Assembly: GCA_963575745.1 (NCBI GenBank)
Contig: CAUYUJ010006502.1
Span: 135,001 to 199,000, forward strand
Origin: Prorocentrum cordatum
Lineage: Eukaryota; Sar; Dinophyceae; Prorocentrales; Prorocentraceae
Direction: 5' to 3'
Length of the DNA stretch: 64,000 nucleotides
The notes beneath the pieces were generated by a model. It was not told the origin of the DNA. It made no database searches and saw only the letters and a list, made by a program, of their open reading frames with translations. Made by a program: the position numbers and the translations under genes. Below, piece by piece: positions 30,141-38,891 of the stretch (positions are counted from its first letter, which is position 1; each line of letters starts with the position of its first letter).

Positions 30141-31150
30141 ATTCTCAAATCATCAAATGATTAGGGGACATATACATAAATTATTGCGCAAGCATTGCCA
30201 AAGGCGTCTCAAGTTCAACGTAACGCTAAACATTCAAGTACAGACAGAGCCTTCAAGCCATGGTTACACTACCAATTCGCTTGCCGTCTCTAGTCGTGGC
30301 CCGTTGGGAAAACAACGGTTGCGTGTGACCGTCCTTCCATGCAGCCCTTCGCGCAGCAGCATCCCTGGGATCGAGCTCAGCCACCAGATCTGGACACAGT
30401 GGCGTGACCGAGGAAAGCTGGGACGAGCACTTTGTCCTGCGCTTGTCGCTCAAATGGGCGATCGCTCTCAATCTCGTGCTGAACTTAACTTTGCGGATTG
30501 GGCACGTCGCTGCGTCGTCCACGTACAACCGTGCTTGGCACCGGCGCTTATGGCTAATGCGCATGGGGGAGTTTCCCTGAAGCAAAAGAAGGAACTGGCA
30601 CAACACCAGCCGCCGCACACTCCTCGCACACAAAGGGGCGAGCCACTGCTCCCGGACAAGCAGCGGCGTCAGCCACATATTCAACATATATAGTGGAGCT
30701 GATCCACCAGTGCTGGCCAGAGCGCCACAACCCTTGATGAAACAATACTATTTATTTGGGTCGTCCGCGGGATCAGACAGAAGGAAAAGAGATGAGCTCA
30801 ACACCTGCTTCTGAAAAACTCGAAGGTCCTCTAACACAAGATTAACCCATAGAAGATGGTGGCCTCCATTGGTTGTTGCGTGGAGCACTGCGCACAAGTC
30901 TGGAGCACAATCAATATCTGCATAAATATAAATATCCGCTAGCCCTCTTGTGGGGCCACCAGGCTGCGAGGGTGAGTGTTGCTGCTCCCTGCGCCAGTTC
31001 CAGCTTCCGGTTTGTTCTAATGTTGCAATCATGTGTTCTGCTTCCGACTGTAAGTTGCCGCTTTCCGCGCAGGGGGGGGGGGGGGGGGGGGGGGCAAAAC
31101 CAGCCAAATTGCTACGCACTGGGCGCTTTGTCTCAATTTCCGGGGGGCGG
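30141..31150. other. Unassigned region with a 23-base G run
   Basis: Plus-strand frame 30157-30693 and minus-strand frame 30253-30687 are open but resemble nothing known. A homopolymer of 23 G (31072-31094) lies about 60 bases outside the left LTR of the retrotransposon. This G run is likely to be unstable in assembly. Confidence 0.4.
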
Positions 31151-31154
31151 GCGT

Positions 31155-31335
31155 TGAGGGAGTATTGCTTTTACTCCCTTGCGCTCTTGGGCCAAAACGT
31201 TTCCGGTCAGTCTCTCTGCCGATCGGCCGTGCTGCATGCAATGCTACGCCCAACTGCTGCCCCACTTCATGGGATTGATGCTCCTGCTACGGTACATGCT
31301 ACCTTCCTTCCCAGGGCAGGGGTTTAACCCGAACG
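31155..31335 (-). repeat. 3' LTR of element 3
   Basis: Same length as the 5' LTR. On the plus strand it starts TGAGGGAGTATTG and ends TTTAACCCGAACG; the terminal A of the CA/TG end is mutated to G. An inverted repeat (AGGGAGTA...TACTCCCT, 31157-31178) lies at its outer end. A polypurine tract adjoins it. Confidence 0.9.
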
Positions 31336-31347
31336 CCCCTCCTTGGC
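31336..31347 (-). other. Polypurine tract of element 3
   Basis: On the minus strand AAGGAGGGG immediately precedes the 3' LTR (plus strand CCCCTCCTT). This is the usual site of plus-strand DNA priming. Confidence 0.55.
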
Positions 31348-31449
31348 CGCATCCTGTCTTCGCAGGAAAGACCAAACTCGGAGCCGCTGCCATTCTGGAC
31401 TCAAACGTCCACGGTCTCAGATCGATTCTGGCAACTAAGCTGCATGCAC

Positions 31450-33417
31450 TCAGTCGGGCTCGTCGGCCAGCACGGTGCTACCCGCTTCTGGCTCGACCGC
31501 TTCTCCGGCAACCCTCAGTGCCTTCGGGTGCCGTCCTGTGGCCTCCCTTAAGTTCATCAATTTCATCAAAATCTCCTGCGCGGTGACGCTGGCGGCTTTG
31601 GTTCCGACGTCCGCCAGGTTCTCGTCCTCGTGCGCCTTCTTGATCCTGAGGTCTCTGCGATTGACGTGGTGTTGTAGCCAGAGCACGCCCGTGTCGAGAT
31701 GACGGACCTTGCCCAAGCCCACTCTCGACGCGATGCCCTTGCCTGCCGTGCTGTCGGTGTGGAGGTCAATGGACACCTGTCCTCCCATGTCCCGGATCAT
31801 CGATCTCATGCCGATGGCGGCAGAGCCGCCCTTGACCTGGGCCACGAACTCCGCCTCGCCAGAACTCAGGGCAGGGGCCGTTTGGGTCGCCACCTGCACT
31901 CGCAGGCAATGCTCGCCGTGCATCGTTACCGCACAAGACGCACTCTTACGATCCAGATCCTGAGCCCAGTCGCTGTCGGCGTACACGTCGATCCTGCCCG
32001 GCTGGTCCTGCAAAGGGAACTGCTGGATCCACCGGCCGTGCCCATGTAGGTACCTCAAGCATCTCTTCAAGCGTGCCCAAGACCCAACTGTTGGCTTAGC
32101 CATGAACCTCGCCAGCCGGTTTGCGCTGAATCCGTGCACCGGGACGTCCGCAGCGAGATAAGCTAGCCTCATTGTTGCGGATCGGAATGCTGTCGCCTGC
32201 CCTCGGCCTAGGGGCTCCTCGTCGTGCATGTCCTCCAACCGCTTGTCGGCAGGTGTCGTCGCGGAATTCGACCGGCCGTCGAAACCAACCAGGCCACGAA
32301 GTAGGTCAACATGGCGTGGGTTAGCTTCGAGAGAAACCACCCGGGACGCGTCGTTCAAGTCCACCAGCCTGTTCAGGATGGTAACGTGCTTGTCGTCTGC
32401 TGTGCCCCAGCCAAGCTTTGCGCGTCTCTTGAGGATCATCACGCTCAGGAGGCCCTCTTCGAGCCGGTCTAACCACTCATCAGGTCTCTCGAAAACGAGA
32501 TCGTCTCCGTGGCGCCACCCAGCGCTGTCCTCGGCATCGCAGTATTGCAGACAAGGTGATGACAGCCCCACCTCGTACTCGCGCCTGACGATCGCTTCGT
32601 TGAAGAATTCGCCCCAGGCGTTTGCAGCATCTCGTGTCCCGTACAGGGTGCGCAACAATCTGGCCACGATGCCTGCCTGAGCGTCCTCTTCTGGCAGCCG
32701 GATGTGCAGCTCCTGTCGGCACTTCGGATGAAAATGCGCTCGAGAAGCGTCCAAAACTAAGATCTCACGCTCTCCTGGGCTTCTGGCTGGCCCCCTCCTG
32801 CGCGACTGGAACCGAGGCAACAAGTACTTCAACGACTCCAATGGTGGAGTCGCGGCAAATGTGTTCTCCATCGCCGGCGACTTCCACTTGAACTCACGCC
32901 CGACGAATCTAGCTCGAACGTCTGGTGCGTTCACGTCCCCTTTGTTGGTTATGGTCCACCTTGTCGAGATGAACTCTTTGCCCTTGGCCATCGCCTCTGG
33001 CACCTTCTCATAGACAGGGAAAGTACGAAGGAACTCGATGTCCTTGACTATGGCTTCCCTGACGTCTCCGGAGTTCAACCGTTCGCCCGTCAGCTCGTCG
33101 AAAAACTGCTCGAGCCCGTCTTCGTCCCACTCCTGGGCGTCGTGGCCGGTAATGCCCGGCTCCGGGGCGTTGATGCTGACCGCGCCGTCTTGCTGCAGCT
33201 GTCTACGCAGCCCTCTCAACACAGCCGCCACTATGGCCGGCTTGCTCTCCACCGTGGGACTCATGGCCACTATGCTGCTGATGGCATTCTCGCGATCGCC
33301 GCCCTGGAGCTTCGTGAGTTCCTCGGCGATGCATCTGGAGGTGGTCAGCCATTCCGCGGCCCTTCCGGCCTTCACATGCTGGGCGCTCTCATGCCCCAGC
33401 AGATGGCTACCATCATC
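31450..33417 (-). CDS. pol: Reverse transcriptase and RNase H of element 3
   Basis: The minus-strand frame is translated from a GTG at 33375, but it is open further upstream and reads HLLGHESAQHVKAGRAAEWL across it, so 33375 is not a true start; the frame continues the integrase after a one-base shift near 33418-33450. RT: TRWTITNKGDVNAPDVRARF (finger region), ILVLDASRAHFHPK (first Asp), LRTLYGTRDAANAWGEF, then WRHGDDLVFE, the YVDD box (GDD near 32500-32508). RNase H: YADSDWAQDLDRKS, SSGEAEFVAQVKGG and LHTDSTAGKGIASRVGLGKV supply the D-E-D residues, followed by VRHLDTGVLWLQHHVNRRDL. The frame ends with EPEAGSTVLADEPD. All catalytic residues appear present; the frameshift from integrase is the main defect. 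Confidence 0.9.
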   Translation of the reverse strand, partial: DDGSHLLGHESAQHVKAGRAAEWLTTSRCIAEELTKLQGGDRENAISSIVAMSPTVESKPAIVAAVLRGLRRQLQQDGAVSINAPEPGITGHDAQEWDEDGLEQFFDELTGERLNSGDVREAIVKDIEFLRTFPVYEKVPEAMAKGKEFISTRWTITNKGDVNAPDVRARFVGREFKWKSPAMENTFAATPPLESLKYLLPRFQSRRRGPARSPGEREILVLDASRAHFHPKCRQELHIRLPEEDAQAGIVARLLRTLYGTRDAANAWGEFFNEAIVRREYEVGLSSPCLQYCDAEDSAGWRHGDDLVFERPDEWLDRLEEGLLSVMILKRRAKLGWGTADDKHVTILNRLVDLNDASRVVSLEANPRHVDLLRGLVGFDGRSNSATTPADKRLEDMHDEEPLGRGQATAFRSATMRLAYLAADVPVHGFSANRLARFMAKPTVGSWARLKRCLRYLHGHGRWIQQFPLQDQPGRIDVYADSDWAQDLDRKSASCAVTMHGEHCLRVQVATQTAPALSSGEAEFVAQVKGGSAAIGMRSMIRDMGGQVSIDLHTDSTAGKGIASRVGLGKVRHLDTGVLWLQHHVNRRDLRIKKAHEDENLADVGTKAASVTAQEILMKLMNLREATGRHPKALRVAGEAVEPEAGSTVLADEPD

Positions 33418-35525
33418 CTCCTCCTCTTCCTCCCTCTCCCGGCGGCACCATTCACGTGCTCGTGGAGGAAATAGTGACCGTCTTGCAACTGCTTGTGGTA
33501 AAGGTTGCGACTGTCTCGAAAATGCGCACGCCCAATCAGCAGCTTTGGGCGGACAGTGCCCCGGAGGCCTTCCGCCTGCTCCACATGCGTCTGATTCTTA
33601 AGATCCCGACCCGTAGTCAGATCTAGTGCGACCCCAGGGTGCACCCCCCACCGGGGCGCCTGGTCAGCGAACCGCTTCCTGCAGAACACCTCCGACTCGA
33701 TCACGTCGACGTCGTCCTTGATAGGCTGCCGGATCGCCTCCAGCAGCCGCGGCCCGATCGCCGCTCCTAGGTGCATCAGCTCGCGCACGATCTCCGCGAC
33801 CTCGCGCCGCGCCCTCTTGGCAGCCCGATCGTGCGGACCACCTGCTGGGTCGTCCCCAGCTCTGACCTCACCTCTCCGCAGTGCGGTGCTACCCGCTTCT
33901 GCTCGAAGGGGGTCCTGAGCCTCGCCTGGACTGCGAGCCGGCACGGTGCTACCCGCTTCCGGCGAATCCGGCTGGCTCGGAGCGTCGGCCGGCGCGGTGC
34001 TACCCGCTTCCGGCGCGCTCCCTGGCTGCCTCCGAGCGTCGGCCGGCTCGGTGCTACCCGCTTCCGGCACGCTCCCTGGCTGGTCCGACGGCGCGGGGCT
34101 ACCCGCTTCCGCCGGCGCCTCTCCTGCGACTTCACCTGGTCGTAGAACCTGTGCTCCTCCTGGTCGTCTGTCTGGTGGTGCTCCTGCCTCACCCCGTCTA
34201 CGATGAGCTTCCTCGACTCGCTGTCGAACCTCGGACCTCTCGTCCGCCAGGATCGCCGCCTCGATCCTACTACGGCACTCCAGCGTGTGTAACCGTGCTG
34301 GTCGGCTTTCAAATGCCGCTGCACATCCAGGACAATTATCTGAGAAACCGCACGCTCGAAGCTCGACCTCACGACGAATGTAGAACCTCCTCGGAATGAC
34401 TTCCGGAAATCTTGGTTTCGGAACTCGCGGGGGCAACTCCGCCTCAGGGGCGATCGGTGCAGTCGCCCGGAGGGGCTCGTAGTCGACGGTTTGGCCTCCT
34501 GGTTCTCCCGGTACGACCCCCGCGATGGATTTCAAGAGCTCCGGATCGCTGGACTGGATCGCCGGCAACCGCTGCACGCAGTTCACCTTGAAGACGCCGC
34601 GGGGCGCGCCTACGAGCAACGTGTTGCTGCGCTCCACCAGCCCCAAGTAAATGCCGGTCCCCCACCTGTCCTCGAACTTCCGTCGCCGCCGCACCGTTGA
34701 TACCCGCATGCGCATCACGGCCTCCCCGAATGGAGGCAGTTTCCGGCGATAGGGCTTGCCCTGGCGTATCTCGTAGGCGGTCCTGTTGTCCTTGGCGGCA
34801 CGCTGGGACCTGTTCAATAGTTGCCCTGCGTACTCCACGGCATAGATCCTCAGAGGGTGCTTGAGCGGCACCTGGACGCGATGATGTTCCAAGCATGCGT
34901 GCGCTAGGGTGCGAGCCGTGCTCTGGGCCTCCCAGATAGCACGCTCGACAACAGCATTCTGCTGTGCCTCGGACGTGCCGCTCTCTTCCAAGATGGCGTC
35001 CACAGGGCCAGCAACCTCCCGTAGCTTCTTCACCACCTCCTGCTTGAGCGACTTGATCGCAGGCCCCCCGTCGCTCTTGCACGTAAACTTGGCGAAGCCT
35101 GCCTGCGTCGCGTCGTCCACCGCGGCCTTCGCAGCGTACGTCTCTGGGCCCTTGCGTGGGACCACGCGCGCCGATACCCAGCGATCGCCGTAGAACATGT
35201 GGACAAGGATTGGCAAGCACTTGTCGGTAGCCTTGTCGCTCTCGACGGCGCCACCCATGAAACAGTAGTCGCCAGCCACTCCCTGGACGCCAAAATCGTC
35301 GGACGTCTTCAGGAAGTGTGGATCCGCCTTTCCCTTGCCAGCCACACAGCTACGGCGCCAAGCAGCATGGGGCACGCGATCGATCTCACGCCTCGCTCTC
35401 TCCTCCGGCGTCGGGAGGTTCGGTGCCATCATCGCCGGTGCGCCGCCTCCCCGAGCCCCGAAGACCTCGCGCTCGATGCGTTGCTGCTGCTGCTCCTGCT
35501 GCTCGTCCGCCCCATCCTCCTCCAT
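33372..35525 (-). CDS. pol: Integrase of element 3
   Basis: A 717-codon minus-strand frame, the middle of the polyprotein. Residues 1-40 are Gln/Glu-rich. From residue about 43 comes ARREIDRVPHAAWRRSCVAG, the region before the core. Core: GVAGDYCFMGG (first Asp, residue about 83), FTCKSDGGPAIKSLKQEV (second Asp) and NAVVERAIWEAQSTARTL (Glu). The segment RSQRAAKDNRTAYEIRQGKP and GEAVMRMRVSTVRRRRKFED match the copia GKxPYE/C-terminal region. After about residue 420 it becomes a linker with five in-frame EAGST-containing repeats (33884-34110). It ends at a TGA after a shift near 33418-33450. It would insert element cDNA into the genome. Confidence 0.88.
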   Translation of the reverse strand: MEEDGADEQQEQQQQRIEREVFGARGGGAPAMMAPNLPTPEERARREIDRVPHAAWRRSCVAGKGKADPHFLKTSDDFGVQGVAGDYCFMGGAVESDKATDKCLPILVHMFYGDRWVSARVVPRKGPETYAAKAAVDDATQAGFAKFTCKSDGGPAIKSLKQEVVKKLREVAGPVDAILEESGTSEAQQNAVVERAIWEAQSTARTLAHACLEHHRVQVPLKHPLRIYAVEYAGQLLNRSQRAAKDNRTAYEIRQGKPYRRKLPPFGEAVMRMRVSTVRRRRKFEDRWGTGIYLGLVERSNTLLVGAPRGVFKVNCVQRLPAIQSSDPELLKSIAGVVPGEPGGQTVDYEPLRATAPIAPEAELPPRVPKPRFPEVIPRRFYIRREVELRACGFSDNCPGCAAAFESRPARLHTLECRSRIEAAILADERSEVRQRVEEAHRRRGEAGAPPDRRPGGAQVLRPGEVAGEAPAEAGSPAPSDQPGSVPEAGSTEPADARRQPGSAPEAGSTAPADAPSQPDSPEAGSTVPARSPGEAQDPLRAEAGSTALRRGEVRAGDDPAGGPHDRAAKRARREVAEIVRELMHLGAAIGPRLLEAIRQPIKDDVDVIESEVFCRKRFADQAPRWGVHPGVALDLTTGRDLKNQTHVEQAEGLRGTVRPKLLIGRAHFRDSRNLYHKQLQDGHYFLHEHVNGAAGRGRKRRRMMVAICWGMRAPSM
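33884..34110 (-). repeat. EAGST-coding tandem repeat in the integrase-RT linker
   Basis: The plus-strand motif CGGTGCTACCCGCTTC (minus-strand reading EAGST) occurs at 33884, 33944, 33995 and 34049, and as a variant at 34094. Spacings of 60, 51, 54 and 45 bases are all multiples of three, so the frame is kept. The same motif also occurs at 31474 (end of pol) and, with changes, at 37534 (leader). Confidence 0.85.
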
Positions 35526-35593
35526 AGGGCTACTACTCGGCTCAGGTGCGGCATTGTTGCCGCCTGCCCCTCCTGAGCCGGACTCCAGGGGAC

Positions 35594-35893
35594 TTACGGG
35601 CGCGCCGGCCCCCCGAAAGGGGGCGACGGCGGCAGCGCAACCTGAGCATCGATCTCAAATTTACCTCCTCGACGTGCGATCTCGATCTCCTCCCCGGTCC
35701 TGCAGTGCTCGGCGTAGCACCGGCCGCCGCACTTGAAACGCAAGTCGTGGCCGGCGTCCATCATCGAGCACATCGCCAGCAGAGGCTTCCTCACCGGCAC
35801 AGCGTTCACGTTGGCGCTCCTCCTCAAACCTCCTATCATCAAATCGTACCGCCGTCGTCCAAGATTGGGAAGGCTAGGGGCTAGGGGTCTCAC
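35594..35893 (-). CDS. pol: Protease C-terminal part of element 3 polyprotein
   Basis: A 99-codon minus-strand frame in a phase different from both neighbours. ANVNAVPVRKPLLAMCSMMD and AGHDLRFKCGGRCYAEHCRT match the portion of dinoflagellate copia proteins just after the DSG protease. It then gives IEIARRGGKFEIDAQVALPP, the segment that leads into the integrase. Frames therefore run gag-protease, then this one, then integrase; shifts near 35.88 and 35.60 kb would restore continuity. These could be mutations or assembly errors. Confidence 0.7.
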   Translation of the reverse strand: MRPLAPSLPNLGRRRYDLMIGGLRRSANVNAVPVRKPLLAMCSMMDAGHDLRFKCGGRCYAEHCRTGEEIEIARRGGKFEIDAQVALPPSPPFGGPARP

Positions 35894-37151
35894 GGTCTCC
35901 GGGTCCGAAGTACTTGACTCCCCTACGAGATTCTGGACTCTCCTCCGTGGCCACCTGCGGGAAGAGCTCCGGGGGCCACGCCGTGACCTCCGCGCCGCTG
36001 TCCAGGCCCATCGTGACGTGGTTCGTCGTCGTCTGGGCGTGGACCATGCCGACCTCCTTCTGCTCGGAAACCTGGCGCAGCTCCACGCCCCCGCAGTCCT
36101 GGTCCTTCAGCGCGCCGATGTTCAGGCTGAGAGCCCGCAGCTGCTCCTCGATCGCAGCGATGTCCCCCCTCTGCCTCTTCCTGCTCGGGTCTCTGTCGGT
36201 GGGCGATCCTGGCGCCTGTCCTCCTGTCCTCTGCGGATCGGCATGGCTCCTCCTCTCGTCTCCTCCTTTGCTATCCTTTCCTTTACCTTTTCCTCCTCGT
36301 CCCTTCACTTGTCCTTCCCTATCCTTACCTTGTCCTCCTCCTCCTCGTCCTTTTCCGGCGCTCGGCGGCGGTGCCTTTTTCTCTGTGTTCCACCAGCAGT
36401 CCGCTTTCTTATGGCCAGGCTTGCCACAGCAGAAGCATTCTCCGGCGAACTTGATCTTGAGCTCGCCCTTCACCGGGCCCTTTAGGCTAGTTTTACCGCC
36501 GGCTCCCACGGCCAGGACTTCCGCCGAACCCCTGGAGACGAGCCACTGCTTGACTCCGAGATACTCCTGGATCGCCCTCTTCATCTCGATGAAGGTGTCC
36601 ACGCGGCACGCGTTGAGAACGAGGTGGTCGCCCAGCTTCTTCTGCAACTCGCTGCCGGCGGCCAGCGCCTTCGGCGGCACGCCGGTCCGGGTGTCGTCGT
36701 CGACGGTCTTCTTGGTGGCGGCCTGGCACTGGCGGATCTGCGTCTCGAGCCTGTCGATGCCCTTCCGCGGGTCCTCGTCCTTGTTGAAGGTGAAGTTGAG
36801 GTGCGCCTGCTGCAGGGCCATCTTGCGAGACGCGAACTTCGGCTCGAACTCCGCCATCAGGAGCCTCCACAGTAGGAGACCTTCTCCGTACTCGACGGTC
36901 TCTAGCTTCTCCATCATGTTCTCCTTGAGCAACATGGTCAGGATGAAGTACAACTGCGCGTCCAGCTGGTCGTCGCCCGGGTCCAAGTCCACCCTGTCGA
37001 GGCTCTCGTTGAAATTCTCGGCTTTCCGGATGAGCTCCAGCATCCGGCCGGACACCACTCCGAGGTAGGCCCGCATGGTCACAGACCACCTCCGCCAGTC
37101 CGCTTCCTTCCCACTGAACTCGCCTGGCTTGTTGATCAGCTTGGTGTCCAC
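35874..37151 (-). CDS. gag: Gag and start of protease of element 3
   Basis: A 425-codon minus-strand frame. Residues 1-45 (NKPGEFSGKEADWRRWSVTM) form the typical start of the gag domain, followed by helices through residue 230 (KMALQQAHLNFTFNKDEDPR and QIRQCQAATKKTV). CFCCGKPGHKKADCW at about residue 240 (near 36393-36437) is a CCHC zinc knuckle that binds RNA. A Lys/Gly-rich stretch follows. Near residue 385 GLDSGAEVTAWPP is the aspartic protease active site (DSG at 35994-36002). The frame ends soon after, at 35874, and continues in another phase. A further minus-strand frame upstream (37136-37501), with a coiled-coil-like charged stretch, is probably leader or the extreme N-terminus in another phase. 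Confidence 0.88.
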   Translation of the reverse strand: MDTKLINKPGEFSGKEADWRRWSVTMRAYLGVVSGRMLELIRKAENFNESLDRVDLDPGDDQLDAQLYFILTMLLKENMMEKLETVEYGEGLLLWRLLMAEFEPKFASRKMALQQAHLNFTFNKDEDPRKGIDRLETQIRQCQAATKKTVDDDTRTGVPPKALAAGSELQKKLGDHLVLNACRVDTFIEMKRAIQEYLGVKQWLVSRGSAEVLAVGAGGKTSLKGPVKGELKIKFAGECFCCGKPGHKKADCWWNTEKKAPPPSAGKGRGGGGQGKDREGQVKGRGGKGKGKDSKGGDERRSHADPQRTGGQAPGSPTDRDPSRKRQRGDIAAIEEQLRALSLNIGALKDQDCGGVELRQVSEQKEVGMVHAQTTTNHVTMGLDSGAEVTAWPPELFPQVATEESPESRRGVKYFGPGDRETPSP

Positions 37152-37501
37152 GCTGGTCGGGACCAGCGGGGTAGCTCTCGCACGAGCTGCGGCCTCACTC
37201 TTCTTGGCGTCGTCGGCCTCCTTCTTCCTGGCCTCGTCGGCCTTTGTACTTCTTGAGCTGCTCCTTCAGCTGCGTGTTCTCGTCCTCCAAGCGCTGGAGT
37301 CTTTCTAACACTGCTTTGAATTGTTCCTCCATTGTGGAGCTCGTCGAGGTCGTCGTCGATCTCCTTCTTGAGGCGCTTCAGGTTCAAAGCCCTCTGCTCC
37401 TCTGTGGTTGGCTGCTCGCCCGCTGCGTGTCGTCGCAGCGCCGAGCCTCGTAGTTGTCGGTTGGACCTCGACTCTGCAGATCGAAGTCTCTGTTTGCCCA
37501 T
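37136..37501 (-). pseudogene. Frame between primer-binding site and gag of element 3
   Basis: A 121-codon minus-strand frame, Arg/Glu/Lys-rich, with EEQRALNLKRLKKEIDDDLD and a helical look. A related frame (37305-37505) overlaps. It overlaps the gag start by 16 bases in a different phase and may be the true N-terminal coiled coil of gag after a frameshift. Confidence is low. Confidence 0.35.
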
Positions 37502-37559
37502 GCACAGAGGAGCCCAGCCGAACCTGAGACCACGGAGCTACCCGCTTGTCTCAGATCTG

Positions 37560-37578
37560 ACCAGGCTCCGCTACCATG
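37560..37578 (-). other. Primer-binding site of element 3
   Basis: Immediately inside the 5' LTR the minus strand reads ACATGGTAGCGGAGCCTGG. This resembles the TGGTATCAGAGC site used by many copia elements, which pairs with initiator methionine tRNA. The match is partial, and I do not have the host tRNA to compare. Confidence 0.55.
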
Positions 37579-37579
37579 T

Positions 37580-37760
37580 TGAGGGAGTATTGTTTTTACT
37601 CCCTTGCGCTCTTGAGCCAAAGCGTTTCCGGTCAGTCTCTCTGCCGATCGGCCGTGCTGCATGCAATGCTACACCCAACTGTTATCCCACTTCATGGGAT
37701 TGATGCTTCTGCTACGCTACATGCTACCTTCCTTACCGGGGCAAGGGTTTAACCCGAACA
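37580..37760 (-). repeat. 5' LTR of element 3
   Basis: 181 bp, plus-strand TGAGGGAGTATTG...AACCCGAACA, with intact TG/CA ends. It differs from the 3' LTR at 13 positions. It should contain the element's promoter; no TATA-like box is evident, in keeping with dinoflagellate genes. Confidence 0.9.
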
Positions 37761-37951
37761 GCGTGGGACACGTAAAAATCCGCCGACCCTGTCGGCGTGT
37801 GTGAGGGGCTTTTCCGTTCGAACCGTCATCTCCGTCATTCTTTGTAATCGTCGTCTCTGTCGTTCCTTTTCCCTGGTACCCCTCTTCCCCTGGGCTCCTC
37901 CCCGCTCCCCTCGCCCTTTCCCAGGGCCTCCTCCTCAAGCGCGCTAGCCAA

Positions 37952-38471
37952 ACCGACCTTCAGCAACGTCGTAATTGATTCGAAGGGAAGCCCCTTCCCT
38001 TTCCCTTCCCCGACGGGGGGGGGAGGGGGGGTCCCGGGGGGGTCCCGGGTCAGATACGACGGCCCCCCCGTACCGACCTTGAGCAACGTCGTAATTGAGT
38101 CGAAGGGAAGCCCCTTCCCTTTCCCTTCCCCGACGGGGGGGGGAGGGGGGGTCCCGGGGGGGGTCCCGGGGGAGTCCCGGGTCAGATACGACGCCCCCCC
38201 CCCGTACCGACCTTGAGCAACGTCGTAATTGAGTCGAAGGGAAGCCCCTTCCCTTTCCCTTCCCCGACGGGGGGGGGAGGGGGGGTCCCGGGGGGGGTCC
38301 CGGGGGAGTCCCGGGTCAGATACGACGCCCCCCCCCCGTACCGACCTTGAGCAACGTCGTAATTGAGTCGAAGGGAAGCCCCTTCCCTTTCCCTTCCCCG
38401 ACGGGGGGGGGAGGGGGGGTCCCGGGGGGGGTCCCGGGGGAGTCCCGGGGAAGTCCCGGGTCAGATACGAC
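37952..38471. repeat. Four-copy tandem repeat of 120-134 bp, G-run rich
   Basis: Units start ACCGACCTTSAGCAACGTC at 37952, 38072, 38206 and 38340. Each has GTCGAAGGGAAGCCCC, CCTTTCCCTTCCCCGACGG, then GGGGGGGGAGGGGGGGT and one or more GGTCCCGGG blocks before GTCAGATACGAC. Successive runs of seven to eight G on the plus strand could form quadruplexes. A long minus-strand frame (37835-38779) spans the array with repeated Gly/Pro-rich peptides (PPGPPPGPP- and GEGKGKGLPF-type). It is probably a consequence of the repeat. Confidence 0.9.
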
Positions 38472-38590
38472 ACCTCCCTCCCCCACCTTCTCGTCCTTCT
38501 CCCCGTTCCCCAAAACCATCCCACAGCCCGTGCCTCTTGCTGCGCATTGCGAACAGGGTCGGCGGCACCGGCCGTAAGGCCTTCGCAATA

Positions 38591-38891
38591 TATTAGATTC
38601 GCGCCCCCGAGGCCACGCAATGCTCGCGTCCCCGAAGCCACAAACCCTTGTAAATTATACAATGCTTGCGCAGCCGAGGCATCAAACCTTTGCAACTTAC
38701 TCCATATTCGCGTCCCCGAAGCCATAATCTCTGGTACATCATATAAGATTCGCGTCCCTGAGGCCACAAACTTAAGCAAATTCTAATATGCTTGCATACC
38801 CGAGGCAATAAACCCTCGCACGTTACGCAATCTTCGCGTCCCCGAGGCCATAAACCCTCGCAAACCATGCCATATTCGCATTGCCGAGGCC
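38591..38891. repeat. About 42-bp tandem repeat, roughly eight units
   Basis: TTCGCGTCCCCGAGGCCATA-type units at about 38596, 38622, 38665, 38709, 38750, 38790, 38833 and 38874 (spacing 26, then 40-44 bases), separated by A/T-rich spacers with AAACCCTCGCAA. It runs straight into the CCAAGAGGCC repeat. Confidence 0.8.

Larger units (their letters stand above)
31155..37760 (-). mobile_element. Ty1/copia LTR retrotransposon (element 3), nearly complete
   Basis: A 6.6-kb element on the minus strand bounded by two 181-bp LTRs (37580-37760 upstream, 31155-31335 downstream). Inside, in order, are a primer-binding site, gag with a CCHC zinc knuckle, a DSG protease, an integrase with D-D-E residues, an RT with GDD and an RNase H: the Ty1/copia order. 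GCGT flanks both ends (31151-31154 and 37761-37764), a possible 4-bp target duplication. The LTRs differ at 13 of 181 positions by my count (about 93% identity), and the reading frame shifts three times, so this copy is old and probably inactive on its own. Confidence 0.9.

Noticed and set aside
30253-30687. Minus-strand frame with LYVDDAATCPIRKV as a possible RT YVDD box
   Set aside because: YVDD alone is too short; no other RT block occurs before or after it in any frame.
37835-38779. 314-codon minus-strand ORF with GPPPGPP-like sequence
   Set aside because: It covers the four-copy G-run tandem repeat and its period equals the DNA repeat; composition explains it.
38591-38891. CRISPR-like array (regular 42-bp spacing)
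   Set aside because: Units are degenerate along their whole length with no conserved repeat plus unique spacer pattern, and the DNA is eukaryotic.
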